From Rhizobium sp. Root483D2 (GTDB lineage: Bacteria; Pseudomonadota; Alphaproteobacteria; Rhizobiales; Rhizobiaceae), in contig NZ_LMFB01000015.1 in the NCBI RefSeq assembly GCF_001426685.1, positions 185,657 to 249,656 of the forward strand: a stretch of DNA of 64,000 bases. Direction: 5' to 3'. The notes below the pieces were generated by a model. It did not search any database and had not been told where the DNA came from. It saw only the letters and a program-made list of their open reading frames with translations. The position numbers and the translations under genes are program-made. Each line of letters begins with the position of its first letter. Position 1 is the stretch's first letter. Positions 37,232 to 46,032 of the stretch are shown here, in pieces.

Positions 37232-37278
37232 GTTCCTGTTATGTTCCTATAGATTCCAGAGCTTCCCGGAAGAGTCAA
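37232..37278 (-). promoter_or_regulatory. SOS promoter with LexA box for imuA-imuB-dnaE2
   Basis: A perfect GTTC-N7-GTTC box lies at 37232-37246. On the minus strand, -35 TTGACT is at 37273-37278 and -10 AATCTA at 37250-37255, with a 17-bp spacer. The box covers the expected transcription start, the classical position for LexA repression. Confidence 0.9.
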
Positions 37279-37380
37279 CGGGATTCTCTAAGAATTTATT
37301 CCTTGGAAGCAGCTGCCCAAATTCAACCCTCGAAAAACGCTGGGGAAATGGCTATATCAGGGGGCAAGCAAGGAGTGCCC

Positions 37381-37815
37381 ATGGCCCGCATAGACCAGAG
37401 CGACGATTGGCGGGAACGCCACGCGCCGACAATCAGCACATTTGAATCCCTGGCGCTGGAGGCTTACAGCCACCTGCCGGAGGAATTCCGGGCGCTGGCG
37501 ACCGATCTGACCATCGAGATCAACGATTTTCCAGACGAGGACGTGTTCGAGGACATGGCGCTGGAAACGCCGTTCGACCTGCTCGGACTGTTCGAGGGGC
37601 GCGGCATCGGCGAGCGCTTTACCATGGAAACCGGCGAGATGCCGAACCGGATTATTCTCTACCGCCGGCCGATCCTCGACTATTGGGCCGAGAACGAGGA
37701 GACGCTGGGCGACATCATCACCCATGTCCTGATCCACGAAATCGGCCATCATTTCGGCCTGTCGGATGACGACATGGAGCGGATTGAGGAAAGCGTCGAG
37801 CATGTTGGCGGCTGA
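37381..37815 (+). CDS. Zincin-like metallopeptidase family protein
   Basis: 144 aa. The HExxH site is HVLIHEIGHHFGL near residues 118-130, and the whole matches the small MtfA-like/DUF1025 family (conserved FPDEDVF, LGLFEG, ILYRRPIL and ETLGDIITHVLIHEIGHH). No signal peptide. Function is uncharacterised. The ATG follows GGAGTGCCC; the frame is open upstream (37303) without a good start. Divergent from imuA. Confidence 0.85.
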   Translation: MARIDQSDDWRERHAPTISTFESLALEAYSHLPEEFRALATDLTIEINDFPDEDVFEDMALETPFDLLGLFEGRGIGERFTMETGEMPNRIILYRRPILDYWAENEETLGDIITHVLIHEIGHHFGLSDDDMERIEESVEHVGG

Positions 37816-37846
37816 GGCGGGTTAACCGACCCAGCCAGCCAAGGCA

Positions 37847-38053
37847 TCAATGTTCGGAAAGCTTAGTGTCGGGGGTATATTCCTTGCCTTCGACATCCTT
37901 GACCACGGCCTGGCCGCACATCATCGCCCGGGTTTCCTGGTTCCAGGCATAGGTCGGCGATCCATAGAGTTCCCAGCCTTTGTTGAGAGCGGCCGTGACC
38001 TTGTGGCAGAAGGTGGCATCGTCGATGGCGGTCAAGAGGCGGTAAAGTTTCAA
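37847..38053 (-). CDS. DUF1737 family small protein
   Basis: 68 aa. KLYRLLTAIDDATFCHKVTAALNKGWELYGSPTYAWNQ is typical of the DUF1737 family, of unknown function. The ATG at 38053 overlaps the stop of the CoA-ester lyase-like gene (ATGA), so it is the downstream partner in a two-gene unit. Confidence 0.8.
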   Translation of the reverse strand: MKLYRLLTAIDDATFCHKVTAALNKGWELYGSPTYAWNQETRAMMCGQAVVKDVEGKEYTPDTKLSEH

Positions 38054-38958
38054 GGGGTTTTTCCTTTGTTGGCGATGGCATCGGCCTTGGCCGAAAGCCG
38101 CAGGGCCTGATCGAGGTGAAGACGCTCGACCATCAGGCCGTTGAGATTGATGACGGCTTTATCCGCATTATCAGGCAGCGCAAAGGCGGCGATGATCGAG
38201 CGGGCATCCGCAAGGGCGGCATCGGCGACGCCGAAGGCGCCGTTGGCGGGATCGATCTGGGCCGGGTGGATCAGCATCTTGCCGTCAAAGCCCATGTCGC
38301 GCCCTTGAGCACATTCCGCCTCGAAACCAGAAACATCCCGGACATCATTAAAGACCGCATCGATGATATCGAGGCCGCAGCTACGGGCCGCCAGCAGAAT
38401 CTGCATCAGCCAGGCGATGAGATAGGTACGGCCAGGCAAAGCGGGCACGCCGGTTTCCTTGCGCAGGTCGTTCAGCCCCGGCACGAAACAATCGAGCCTG
38501 CCGCCACGGGTGCGGCCGGTTTCAGCAATCGCCGCCGCATTGAGCACGCCACGCGGGGTTTCGATCATCGCCCAGAGGCGAACGCTGTCTGGCGCATCGT
38601 TTTCGCCAAGAAAATCAACAACCGTCTGAATATCCTGCGGGCTTTCGACCTTGGGCAACAGGATGGCATCGGGCGAAAGCGTCAGGGCGAAGGCGAGGTC
38701 CTCCTCACCGAACGGCGTGTTCAAATGATTGATGCGGACAATCACCTCGAGATCGCTGCGGCGCTCCCGCTGAAGATGAGCGGCAAGCGTCCGGCGGGCG
38801 CCGCCCTTGTTTCCGTCAGGAACAGCATCTTCCAGATCGTAGATCACCGCGTCGCAGGCAAGGGTCGCGACCTTGGCAAGGGCGCGGGCATTGTCGGCGG
38901 GCACGCACAGAACCGAGCGGCGCAGGCGGGCAGGGTGACGATCATGGGGCAAACTCAT
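38050..38958 (-). CDS. CitE/HpcH-type CoA ester lyase
   Basis: 302 aa from the ATG at 38958. CitE-like TIM-barrel: RSVLCVPADNARALAKVATLACDAVIYDLEDAVP (start of barrel), ILLPKVES, LWAMIETPRGVLN and GFDGKMLIHPAQI, where the conserved Glu and Asp bind Mg2+. Stand-alone CitE-like proteins cleave malyl-, citramalyl- or related CoA esters. No partner subunits are adjacent, so the substrate is open. Long open frame upstream is not used. Confidence 0.9.
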   Translation of the reverse strand: MSLPHDRHPARLRRSVLCVPADNARALAKVATLACDAVIYDLEDAVPDGNKGGARRTLAAHLQRERRSDLEVIVRINHLNTPFGEEDLAFALTLSPDAILLPKVESPQDIQTVVDFLGENDAPDSVRLWAMIETPRGVLNAAAIAETGRTRGGRLDCFVPGLNDLRKETGVPALPGRTYLIAWLMQILLAARSCGLDIIDAVFNDVRDVSGFEAECAQGRDMGFDGKMLIHPAQIDPANGAFGVADAALADARSIIAAFALPDNADKAVINLNGLMVERLHLDQALRLSAKADAIANKGKTP

Positions 38959-39072
38959 GCGGCTTTTGTGCCCGGCTTTCGCCATTTTCGCAAGGCAGAC
39001 ATGGAAGACGGAAGTAGGTCTTGCAACGCGGAGCGGGCGAACCCACATTTCAGGCAACGAAAGGTGACGACA

Positions 39073-39312
39073 ATGCAAAGCATACGCTCTCTCTTCCTGA
39101 CTATCGCGGGCATCGCGTTCACGCTGATGGCCTTCGTCTTTACCGCATCGCTCGGTCTTGCCCTGATCGGTATCGCCTCGGTCGTGATGATCGGCATGAC
39201 GATTGCAGCGCGGCTTGCGCCCAAGCCGGTTCGCGCCACCGTCAACCGCAACCGCCAGCAGCGCGAGCCGCGTGTCTGGAACGATGGCCGCGGCACGATC
39301 ATCGACATGTAA
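39073..39312 (+). CDS. Small membrane protein, 79 aa
   Basis: One or two hydrophobic segments (LFLTIAGIAFTLMAFVFTASLGLALIGIASVVMIGMTIAARL), followed by a basic tail ending in REPRVWNDGRGTIIDM. Preceded by AAAGGTGA. No domain recognised; a similar C-terminal tail is common in rhizobial small inner-membrane proteins. A GC hairpin follows at 39319. Confidence 0.65.
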   Translation: MQSIRSLFLTIAGIAFTLMAFVFTASLGLALIGIASVVMIGMTIAARLAPKPVRATVNRNRQQREPRVWNDGRGTIIDM

Positions 39313-39318
39313 GGCCGG

Positions 39319-39338
39319 GTTGCGGGCTTTCCCGCAAC
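39319..39338. terminator. Hairpin between the small membrane gene and leuD
   Basis: GTTGCGGG-CTTT-CCCGCAAC, perfect 8-bp stem. No T-run follows, so it may be a weak terminator or a transcript-stabilising element. Confidence 0.4.
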
Positions 39339-39429
39339 GCTGAGCAAGATTCTCCTTCATTTCGGCATGAAATTGCTCTAAACGCTGGGCGGACATTCTT
39401 CCGCCCCGTTGAAATCGAAGGCCATTGCC

Positions 39430-40035
39430 ATGGACAAGTTCGTCAAGCTCACCGGCGTTGCCGCGCCGCTCCCCGTCGTCAACATCGACACGGATATGAT
39501 CATTCCGAAGGATTACCTGAAGACGATCAAGCGCACCGGTCTCGGTACCGGCCTTTTCGCCGAAGCCCGCTATCATGAGGACGGCTCGGTCAACGAGGAT
39601 TTCGTGCTCAACAAGCCCGCCTACCAGAATGCCAAGATCCTGGTTGCCGGCGACAATTTCGGCTGCGGCTCGTCGCGCGAGCATGCCCCATGGGCGCTGC
39701 TCGATTTCGGCATTCGATGCGTCATCTCGACCTCGTTTGCCGACATCTTCTACAATAACTGTTTCAAGAACGGCATCCTGCCGGTCGTGGTCTCCCCGGA
39801 AGACCTGGAAAAGTTGATGGATGACGCCTCGCGCGGCTCCAATGCCATCCTGACCGTCGATCTGGAAAACCAGGAAATCACCGGCCCGGACGGTGGCAAG
39901 ATCAGCTTCGAACTCGACGCTTTCCGCCGCCACTGCATGCTGAACGGCCTTGATGATATCGGCCTGACGCTGGAAAAGGCAGCCTCCATCGACACGTTCG
40001 AAAAGGCCAATGCCGCTTCGCATCCCTGGGCCTGA
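39430..40035 (+). CDS. leuD: 3-isopropylmalate dehydratase small subunit
   Basis: 201 aa. Aconitase C-terminal-like swivel domain: [27 protein letters not shown] at the N-terminus, [15 protein letters not shown] as substrate-binding loop, and [16 protein letters not shown]. Together with LeuC (not in this window) it isomerises 2- to 3-isopropylmalate in leucine synthesis. leuB lies 19 kb away, so the leu genes are dispersed, as usual in rhizobia. Confidence 0.96.
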   Translation: MDKFVKLTGVAAPLPVVNIDTDMIIPKDYLKTIKRTGLGTGLFAEARYHEDGSVNEDFVLNKPAYQNAKILVAGDNFGCGSSREHAPWALLDFGIRCVISTSFADIFYNNCFKNGILPVVVSPEDLEKLMDDASRGSNAILTVDLENQEITGPDGGKISFELDAFRRHCMLNGLDDIGLTLEKAASIDTFEKANAASHPWA

Positions 40036-40041
40036 CCCGCA

Positions 40042-40428
40042 ATGCCAAGCCCGCGAAAACTGATCTCTTCCGGCTCGCCGTTTGAAAAGACGGCGGGGTA
40101 TTCGCGGGCTATCGTGCAGGGCGAGTGGTGCTTCGTTTCCGGCACGACCGGCTACGACTACCAGACGATGACCATGCCTAAGACGGTGGAAGCGCAGACC
40201 CGCAATTGCCTGAAAACGATCGAAGCGGCCCTTACAGACGCCGGTTTCTCGCTGAAAGACGCGGTGCGAAATCACTATTACGTGACAGATGCCGCCTTTG
40301 CCGATGCCGTCTTCCCGATCCTTGGTGAGGCCTTCGGCGATATCCGCCCTTCGGCCACCATGGTAGTCTGCGACCTGATCCGGCCGGAAATGCTGATCGA
40401 GATCGAAGTCACCGCCTTCAAGGGCTGA
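40042..40428 (+). CDS. RidA family protein
   Basis: 128 aa YjgF/RidA fold. SSGSPFEKTAGYSRAIVQGEWCFVSGTTGYD and the closing IRPSATMVVCDLIRPEMLIEIEVTAFKG carry the conserved Arg and Glu of the enamine/imine deaminase pocket. Archetypes hydrolyse reactive 2-aminoacrylate. It begins 6 bases after leuD, so co-transcription is likely; RidA genes near branched-chain synthesis genes are common. Confidence 0.9.
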   Translation: MPSPRKLISSGSPFEKTAGYSRAIVQGEWCFVSGTTGYDYQTMTMPKTVEAQTRNCLKTIEAALTDAGFSLKDAVRNHYYVTDAAFADAVFPILGEAFGDIRPSATMVVCDLIRPEMLIEIEVTAFKG

Positions 40429-40569
40429 CGGCATGCATCAGCCGTCCAAGAGGCCGGCCCCGCGAAACTCCGCCAAGCGCGCTTTTACCAATTCCGCAAA
40501 ACGATTTGTTTTCAATATCCAGGCCTGTAGCATCCCGTTTGAACATTGATGTCAGCCGAGGGGAAAAGC

Positions 40570-41022
40570 ATGCTTTTGAGAATGGAAGCGAAACTTGCCG
40601 GCGTCTGCACGCCGGTTTTCACCAGCCATCCGGTCCGCTGGCTGGGGCTTATGGCATTGTGTTCGATCTTCATCCTGAGCGGCGTGACCAAGCTCCTCGA
40701 TTTCAGCGCCGCCGTCGCCGAAATGGAACGCTATGGCCTTTTGCCGGCAAGGCCGATTGCCGCTGTGGTCATCCTTTTCCAGCTGAGCGCATCGGTCATG
40801 GTCATCAGCGGCTTCCTGCGCTGGATCGGCGCGCTGTCTCTGTCCCTGTTTACAGTGCTCGCGACAATGATTGCCCTGCGCTTCTGGGACATGCCGCCGG
40901 GCCCTGAGCGCTTCATGGCAATGAACATCTTCTTCGAGCATCTCGGGCTCGCGGGCGCTTTTCTTCTGGTCGCCTGGTACGATCTGCACAAATGGCGCCG
41001 GGGCGAGAATGACTGGAGCTGA
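40570..41022 (+). CDS. DoxX family membrane protein
   Basis: 150 aa with four hydrophobic segments (MALCSIFILSGVTKLLDF, AAVVILFQLSASVMVISGFL, LSLSLFTVLATMIALRF and LAGAFLLVAWYDL), typical of small DoxX/DoxD-type membrane proteins. Function is not defined; some homologues join redox or heme complexes. GAGGGG precedes the ATG at 40570. The region after its stop holds a palindromic repeat. Confidence 0.8.
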   Translation: MLLRMEAKLAGVCTPVFTSHPVRWLGLMALCSIFILSGVTKLLDFSAAVAEMERYGLLPARPIAAVVILFQLSASVMVISGFLRWIGALSLSLFTVLATMIALRFWDMPPGPERFMAMNIFFEHLGLAGAFLLVAWYDLHKWRRGENDWS

Positions 41023-41100
41023 CCCAACTCCATACGCTGACTTTCTTCGAAAGGGTAGGGATGAGCAAAGGGAGTTACTTCACCACTCAACCCTTAACCA

Positions 41101-41141
41101 GGCCCCTCACCCTAACCCTCTCCCCGCTTGCGGGGAGAGGG
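41101..41141. repeat. Dispersed palindromic intergenic element
   Basis: CCCTCTCCCCGC (41116-41127), TT, GCGGGGAGAGGG (41130-41141) is a perfect 12-bp-arm palindrome, preceded by CCCCTCACCCTAA. A partner segment with CCTTCTCCCC and AGAAGG follows at 41165-41190. This layout is common in alphaproteobacterial intergenic regions. It lies 3' of the DoxX gene and could act as a terminator for both convergent genes. Confidence 0.7.
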
Positions 41142-41241
41142 AATGATAGAGTTTGCCGCTCGGTCCTTCTCCCCATTTACAGGCAGAAGGTCCCGACAGG
41201 GCGGATGAGAAGCGTGCAGCGTTAGCCGTTACGCCACGCAA

Positions 41242-42402
41242 TCACCACGCGGCCCGATAAATCGCCAGCGCGTCCTCTTCGCTGACAGAGCGGGGATTGT
41301 TGATCAGGAGGCGGGTCTGTTTCATGGCGGCGGTGGCCATGGCGGGGAGATTGGCCTCTGTCACGCCGACATCGCGCAAATGGACCGGCATGCCGAGCGT
41401 GACCATCAGCGCCACCAGCTGTGTGATGAAATGTGCGCAGCGCTCGTCTGGATCGGGTATCGCGCCGAGTTCAGGAAACGCATCGGCGGCGATCTCGGAA
41501 TAGACATGGGCTGCGGAGGCGCTGTTGAAGGTGAGCACATGCGCAAGGACCAGCGCGTTGGAAAGCCCGTGCGGCACGTGGAACAGGCTGCCGATGGGGT
41601 AGGCGAGCGCATGGACGGCGGCGACCGGCGAATTGGCAAAGGCCATGCCGGCCAGCATCGAGCCATAGAGCATGGCGCGCCTTGCCGCGATGTCGCCGGG
41701 TGTTTTGACGGCGATGGCAATGTTTGCGCCAAGCAGCCGCAAGGCTTCACGCGCCAAAAGGCGCGACACGGGATTGTTGTTGGGATTGACCGAGGCATAG
41801 GCTTCGATCGCATGCACCATGGCGTCGATGCCGGTGGCCGCGGTAATGGACGCGGGCAGGCCGAGCGTCAATTGCGCATCGAGGACGGCGCTATCGGGTA
41901 AGATGAGCGGCGAGGATACGCCACGTTTTTCATCGTCCGACACGGTGATGATGGCGACAGGCGTGACCTCCGAACCGGTGCCAGCCGTGGTCGGCACCAG
42001 GATCAGCGGCAGGCGCCGCCCCTTTGCCTGATTGACCCCCCAGCAGCCGGACAGGAGCTCGCCGGACCCGGCAACCAGCGCCGTGAGCTTGGCGACATCC
42101 AGCGAGGAACCACCGCCAAAACCGATGACCGCATCGATCTTCTCAAGCCGCGCCAGATCGATGGCGGCCTCAAGCGTCGTCAAGGACGGATCCGGCTCGA
42201 CGGCGTCGAAGATGATGACGCGCTTGCCTGCCTGCCGCAGCGACAGCAGGGCCGTATCGTAAAGGCCAAGTCGCGTCAGCCCGGCATCGGTGATGAACAA
42301 AATGTTTTCAACCGCTGCCGGCAGCGTTTCGCCAAGACGTGCAGACGCTCCATCGGCGACGATCAGGCGGCCGGGGAAATGGAAGAGGAACGGCGCCGTC
42401 AT
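41242..42402 (-). CDS. Iron-containing alcohol dehydrogenase
   Basis: 386 aa group III dehydrogenase. NAD-binding VIGFGGGSSLDVAKLTAL, PTTAGTGSEVT, and metal-ligand region GIDAMVHAIEAYASVNPNNNP with HALAYPIGSLFHVPHGLSNALVLAHV. Members reduce maleylacetate or act on alcohols and aldehydes; this one has features of the general ADH branch. Last gene of the 41-48 kb operon; the start overlaps the FAH-family stop (ATGA). Confidence 0.88.
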   Translation of the reverse strand: MTAPFLFHFPGRLIVADGASARLGETLPAAVENILFITDAGLTRLGLYDTALLSLRQAGKRVIIFDAVEPDPSLTTLEAAIDLARLEKIDAVIGFGGGSSLDVAKLTALVAGSGELLSGCWGVNQAKGRRLPLILVPTTAGTGSEVTPVAIITVSDDEKRGVSSPLILPDSAVLDAQLTLGLPASITAATGIDAMVHAIEAYASVNPNNNPVSRLLAREALRLLGANIAIAVKTPGDIAARRAMLYGSMLAGMAFANSPVAAVHALAYPIGSLFHVPHGLSNALVLAHVLTFNSASAAHVYSEIAADAFPELGAIPDPDERCAHFITQLVALMVTLGMPVHLRDVGVTEANLPAMATAAMKQTRLLINNPRSVSEEDALAIYRAAW

Positions 42403-43244
42403 CGATAGGCCACGACAGTCTGGCGCTGTTCGCCAAGCCCGGCAATGCCCAGATGCATTGTCTGGCCGGCCTCCAGATAGACCGGCGGCTTCATGCCCAT
42501 GCCAACGCCGGGGGGCGTGCCGGTGGCGATGATATCGCCGGGCTCCAGCGTCATGAATTCGCTGATATAGGCGACGAGATGATAGACGGAGAAGATCATC
42601 GTCGCGGTATTGCCCGTCTGGCGCCGGATGCCATCGACGTCAAGGAACAGCGCCAGCGACTGGATATCGGCGATCTCGTCTCTCGTAACCAGCCACGGGC
42701 CTATCGGGCCGAACGTATCCGCGCTCTTGCCCTTGGTCCATTGGCCGCCGCGTTCGGCCTGATAGGCGCGCTCGCTGACATCGTTGACGACGCAATATCC
42801 GGCAATATGGGCCTCTGCCTGGTCTTCCGTGATATTGCGCGCACGCTTGCCGATCACGATGCCGAGCTCGACCTCCCAGTCCATCTTAGTTGCGGTCTTT
42901 GGCCGGATGACGTCGTCATTCGGGCCGCAGATTGCCGAGACGGCCTTTTGAAACAGGATCGGCTCTTGCGGAATCGGCAAGTTGCTCTCGGCGGCATGAT
43001 CGGCATAGTTCAGCCCGACGCAGATGAACTTGGACACCGCACCGACACAAGGGCCGATGCGGACGGCGGCATCGACAGTTGGCAGGCTTTGCGGATCGAT
43101 CGAGGCGACGCGGGCAAGGCTCGCATCGTTGATCGTCAGCCCGGTAATATCCGCAACCACGCCGGAGAGATCGCGGATGACTCCCGTCGCGTCCAGCAGG
43201 CCGGGACGCTCATGACCGGCGTCCCCAAAACGAAGCAATTTCAT
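42399..43244 (-). CDS. Fumarylacetoacetate hydrolase (FAH) family protein
   Basis: 281 aa. FAH-fold: CVGLNYADHAAESNLPIPQEPILFQKAVSAICGP, metal site DWEVELGIVIGKRARNI and EAHIAGYCVVNDVSERAYQ, then TGTPPGVGMGMKPPVYLEAGQ. It fits 2-hydroxyhepta-2,4-diene-1,7-dioate isomerase/5-carboxymethyl decarboxylase-like members. Located in a catabolic operon with hydratase and decarboxylase homologues, so it probably handles a ring-fission product or sugar lactone. The permease gene is 23 bases upstream. Confidence 0.88.
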   Translation of the reverse strand: MKLLRFGDAGHERPGLLDATGVIRDLSGVVADITGLTINDASLARVASIDPQSLPTVDAAVRIGPCVGAVSKFICVGLNYADHAAESNLPIPQEPILFQKAVSAICGPNDDVIRPKTATKMDWEVELGIVIGKRARNITEDQAEAHIAGYCVVNDVSERAYQAERGGQWTKGKSADTFGPIGPWLVTRDEIADIQSLALFLDVDGIRRQTGNTATMIFSVYHLVAYISEFMTLEPGDIIATGTPPGVGMGMKPPVYLEAGQTMHLGIAGLGEQRQTVVAYR

Positions 43245-43267
43245 GATCTTGTCCCTGGAGTTGAAGC

Positions 43268-44110
43268 TTAGTTGGCGGCCTGCGACGACGTATCCGACCA
43301 GAAGGCATAGCGGCGGGCGACGATACGCAGTGCAACGCTCATCAGGATGCCCATGGCCGAGAGATAGAACAGCACCGAAAACACGCCGGTGACATCGACC
43401 GACGCCTGACGTTGGATGATGACGCTGCCGAGCCCCTGGGATGCGCCGATGAACTCGCCGACGACAGCGCCGATGACCGCAAGCACCGCGCCGACTTCGA
43501 GCCCTGCAAACAGATAGGGCAGCATTGCCGGAAGGCGGACCTTCACATAGGTCTTCACCGGCCCTGCCCGAAGGGCGCGCATCAACAGAAGCCGCCGGGG
43601 ATCGCCGGTCCTCAAGCCTGCCACCACATTGACGAGGATCGGGAAAAAGGCGAGCAGCGCGGCCGTGACGATCTTCGACTGTATCCCATATCCGAACCAG
43701 ATGATCAGCAGTGGCGCGACCGCGACCTTGGGAATGGTCTGGAGCGCCAGTGCGAAGGGATAGACCGTCCGGTCGAGAAACCGGACCAGCGCGATGCCGG
43801 TTCCAAGCGCAATCCCGAGCACGGCCGCAGCGGCAAAACCGACGATGACCTCGACAAAGGTGATCCAGAGATGCGGCAGAATGACCCCTGTCGCCAGATC
43901 GTCCCAGATGCGCCGGATGACATCACTGGGAGTCGGCACGATGAATTGCGGCACATCGAGAAGCCGCACGCTTGCCTCCCACAGGAAAAGCAGCACCGCC
44001 GTTGTCAGCGAAACGACGAGCCATTGCGGCATTTCGCCGGAGGGTTTTGCAGCCCTTGGGGAGGTGGGAGCTGACGCGGTGGAGGCGATGCTGAGGTCCT
44101 GGTTGCTCAT
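43268..44110 (-). CDS. ABC transporter permease (SsuC/TauC type)
   Basis: 280 aa, about six helices. N-terminal cytoplasmic segment rich in Ser/Thr, then VVSLTTAVLLFLWEASVRLL and the permease loop LRTGDPRRLLLMRALRAGPVKTYVKVRLPAMLPYLFAGLEVGAVLAVIGAVVGEFI. Family of nitrate/sulfonate/taurine/pyrimidine-type importers. ATGA overlap with the ATPase gene. Confidence 0.9.
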   Translation of the reverse strand: MSNQDLSIASTASAPTSPRAAKPSGEMPQWLVVSLTTAVLLFLWEASVRLLDVPQFIVPTPSDVIRRIWDDLATGVILPHLWITFVEVIVGFAAAAVLGIALGTGIALVRFLDRTVYPFALALQTIPKVAVAPLLIIWFGYGIQSKIVTAALLAFFPILVNVVAGLRTGDPRRLLLMRALRAGPVKTYVKVRLPAMLPYLFAGLEVGAVLAVIGAVVGEFIGASQGLGSVIIQRQASVDVTGVFSVLFYLSAMGILMSVALRIVARRYAFWSDTSSQAAN

Positions 44111-44922
44111 GATGCGTCTCCCCGCACGTCCAGCAGATGGCGCAGGCGCGCCACATAGGTTCCGAAATGGTCGGATGCCATCAAATCGATCGAACGCGGA
44201 CGCGGGATTTCGATCGGGATGATTTCGCGCACCGTCGAGGGCCGGCCGCTCATGACGAAGACGCGATCGGCCAGGAATGCGGCTTCGGCGATCGAATGCG
44301 TGACAAAGACGACCGTTGCGCCCGATTGGAGACTGATGCGCTGCAGTTCGAGGTTCATCTGCTCGCGGGTCATCGCATCGAGCGCGCCAAAAGGTTCATC
44401 CATCAAGAGCAGCGACGGATCGAGCGACAACGCCCGGGCGATGGCGACACGCTGCTGCATGCCGCCCGACAGTTCATTGGGATATTTGTTTTCAAACCCC
44501 GACAGCCCCACCAGGTCGATCATATCCTGGGCACGGCGGCGGCGTTCGGATCTGGCAAGGCCATTAATCTCGCCAGGCAGTTCGACATTCTCGATCACCG
44601 TACGCCAGGGAAAAAGGACGGCATCCTGAAAGACGATGCCGAAATCCTCCTGCGGGCCGGTAACGACCACGTCCTTGAAACGGATGGTACCTTCGCTGGG
44701 GCGCAGCAGGCCAGCCAGCATCATCATCAGCGTGCTCTTGCCGCAGCCCGATGGTCCGAGAATGGCGATGAATTCGCCGCGGGCAATATCGGCCGTGACC
44801 GAATCCACGGCCCGGACAGGACGGCCGTCGGCGGCGCTATAGACCTTGGCCACCTGTTGCAACTGTATCAGCCGTTCGCTTGCCAGCATGGTTTGAATTT
44901 GCGGAACTCGTTCAGGCTTCAT
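44107..44922 (-). CDS. ABC transporter ATP-binding protein (SsuB/TauB type)
   Basis: 271 aa. Walker A GPSGCGKST, Q-loop IVFQDAVLFPWRTVIENVELP, signature LSGGMQQRVAIARAL, Walker B LLLMDEPFGALD and VFVTHSIAEAAFLADR. FPWRTV after the Q-loop is the mark of the nitrate/sulfonate/taurine class. N-terminal extension of about 20 residues precedes the domain. Start overlaps the SBP stop (ATGA). Confidence 0.93.
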   Translation of the reverse strand: MKPERVPQIQTMLASERLIQLQQVAKVYSAADGRPVRAVDSVTADIARGEFIAILGPSGCGKSTLMMMLAGLLRPSEGTIRFKDVVVTGPQEDFGIVFQDAVLFPWRTVIENVELPGEINGLARSERRRRAQDMIDLVGLSGFENKYPNELSGGMQQRVAIARALSLDPSLLLMDEPFGALDAMTREQMNLELQRISLQSGATVVFVTHSIAEAAFLADRVFVMSGRPSTVREIIPIEIPRPRSIDLMASDHFGTYVARLRHLLDVRGDAS

Positions 44923-45968
44923 TTGCCCCAGTTCCTTGCCTTTTCGCGGATCGGAACCGGATCGACCCGGCTTGCGGCCGCAATCAGATCATTGGTGACG
45001 AGATCGCTCGATTTCAGATCCTCCGTGAAAACGCCCTCGGCTTTGAGGACATCCATGTAGGACTGCACCTTGGACAGATCGTATTGACCGAATTTCTCAA
45101 CCGGATCGTCGTTGAACAGAGCGGACTTGAAGGCGATTTCAGCCAGGCCCGTGGCGACGGCCTGCTCCTGCGTACCCTGTGGTTTGGCGGCGGGATTGAC
45201 CTCCCAGTAAATTTGAAGCGCGGCCTCGGGGTTTTCCTTGATGAAGATGCGTGCCTTGACCTGCGCGCGCAAAAACCGCTGCAGTGCGTCGGCTTTCTCG
45301 CTCAGCTCCTGGTCGGAGGCGAAAAACCCGCCATTGCTGACATCGCCGACCTCAGGGTGATAGATGTAGCGGAATTTGTGCCCGGCCCGCTCCAGGCTGC
45401 CATAAACAGCATCCCACAGCGAGAGCGCCTGCACCTGGCCGCCGGCAAGCGCCGCCATCGCCTGGTCACCGGTACCGACGGGCAGGAACATATCGTTGGT
45501 GGGATCAATACCGGCCGAGCGAAGCAGCGACTTGGCAACCGTCATTGACGATGACGCCATGCTCGCGACGCCGATCTTCTTGCCCGCCAGATCCCCTGCG
45601 GACTTGATATCGCTATCCACGGGAACAGCAAGCCAATAGATCAGCTGGTCGTAACGCGAATAGATGAATTTGCCGCGAAGGCCTTTGGAATACCCGAGCA
45701 GATAAGGCTCGAACGTGACGTCGGCGATATCGGCGCTGTTGCTGGCCGCAAGCTGCGTAGCCAGCGCTGCACCCTGGGTATAGCGGATTTCGACCTCCAG
45801 GCCTTCTTCGGCAAAGAAGCCGGCCTTTTGCGCCACATAGGTGTTGAGATAGGCCGGGTTCGGCACCGGAGAGCCGCCCTGCACGACAAAACTTTCCTGC
45901 GCCTGAGCCGGCGATAGGGCCGCCGCCATCAGCGACAGGCCTGCCAGCATTCCCACCAGTCTAAACAT
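44919..45968 (-). CDS. ABC substrate-binding protein (SsuA/TauA/NMT1 type)
   Basis: 349 aa from the ATG at 45968, preceded by GGGAGGA; the open frame extends far upstream into the cupin region but this start gives the signal peptide MFRLVGMLAGLSLMAAALSPAQAQ. NMT1-like body: VAQKAGFFAEEGLEVEIRYTQGAA, NSADIADVTFEPYLL, AGKKIGVASMASSSM and DMFLPVGTGDQAMAALAGGQVQALSLWDAVYG. Ligands of the class are sulfonates, pyrimidine precursors, riboflavin-like or aromatic acids. Here the operon suggests an aromatic or ring-derived acid. Confidence 0.9.
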   Translation of the reverse strand: MFRLVGMLAGLSLMAAALSPAQAQESFVVQGGSPVPNPAYLNTYVAQKAGFFAEEGLEVEIRYTQGAALATQLAASNSADIADVTFEPYLLGYSKGLRGKFIYSRYDQLIYWLAVPVDSDIKSAGDLAGKKIGVASMASSSMTVAKSLLRSAGIDPTNDMFLPVGTGDQAMAALAGGQVQALSLWDAVYGSLERAGHKFRYIYHPEVGDVSNGGFFASDQELSEKADALQRFLRAQVKARIFIKENPEAALQIYWEVNPAAKPQGTQEQAVATGLAEIAFKSALFNDDPVEKFGQYDLSKVQSYMDVLKAEGVFTEDLKSSDLVTNDLIAAASRVDPVPIREKARNWGK

Positions 45969-46032
45969 GATTTCCTCCCTGGACCTCGATGAAAACGATA
46001 TGCCGCAGGCTGCCCGCAAGGCAGCCTCCTTC

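Noticed and set aside
39356-39385. Second Irr-like site before leuD
   Set aside because: AAATTGCTCTAAAC has only one half-site and looks like a fragment of a common rhizobial repeat.
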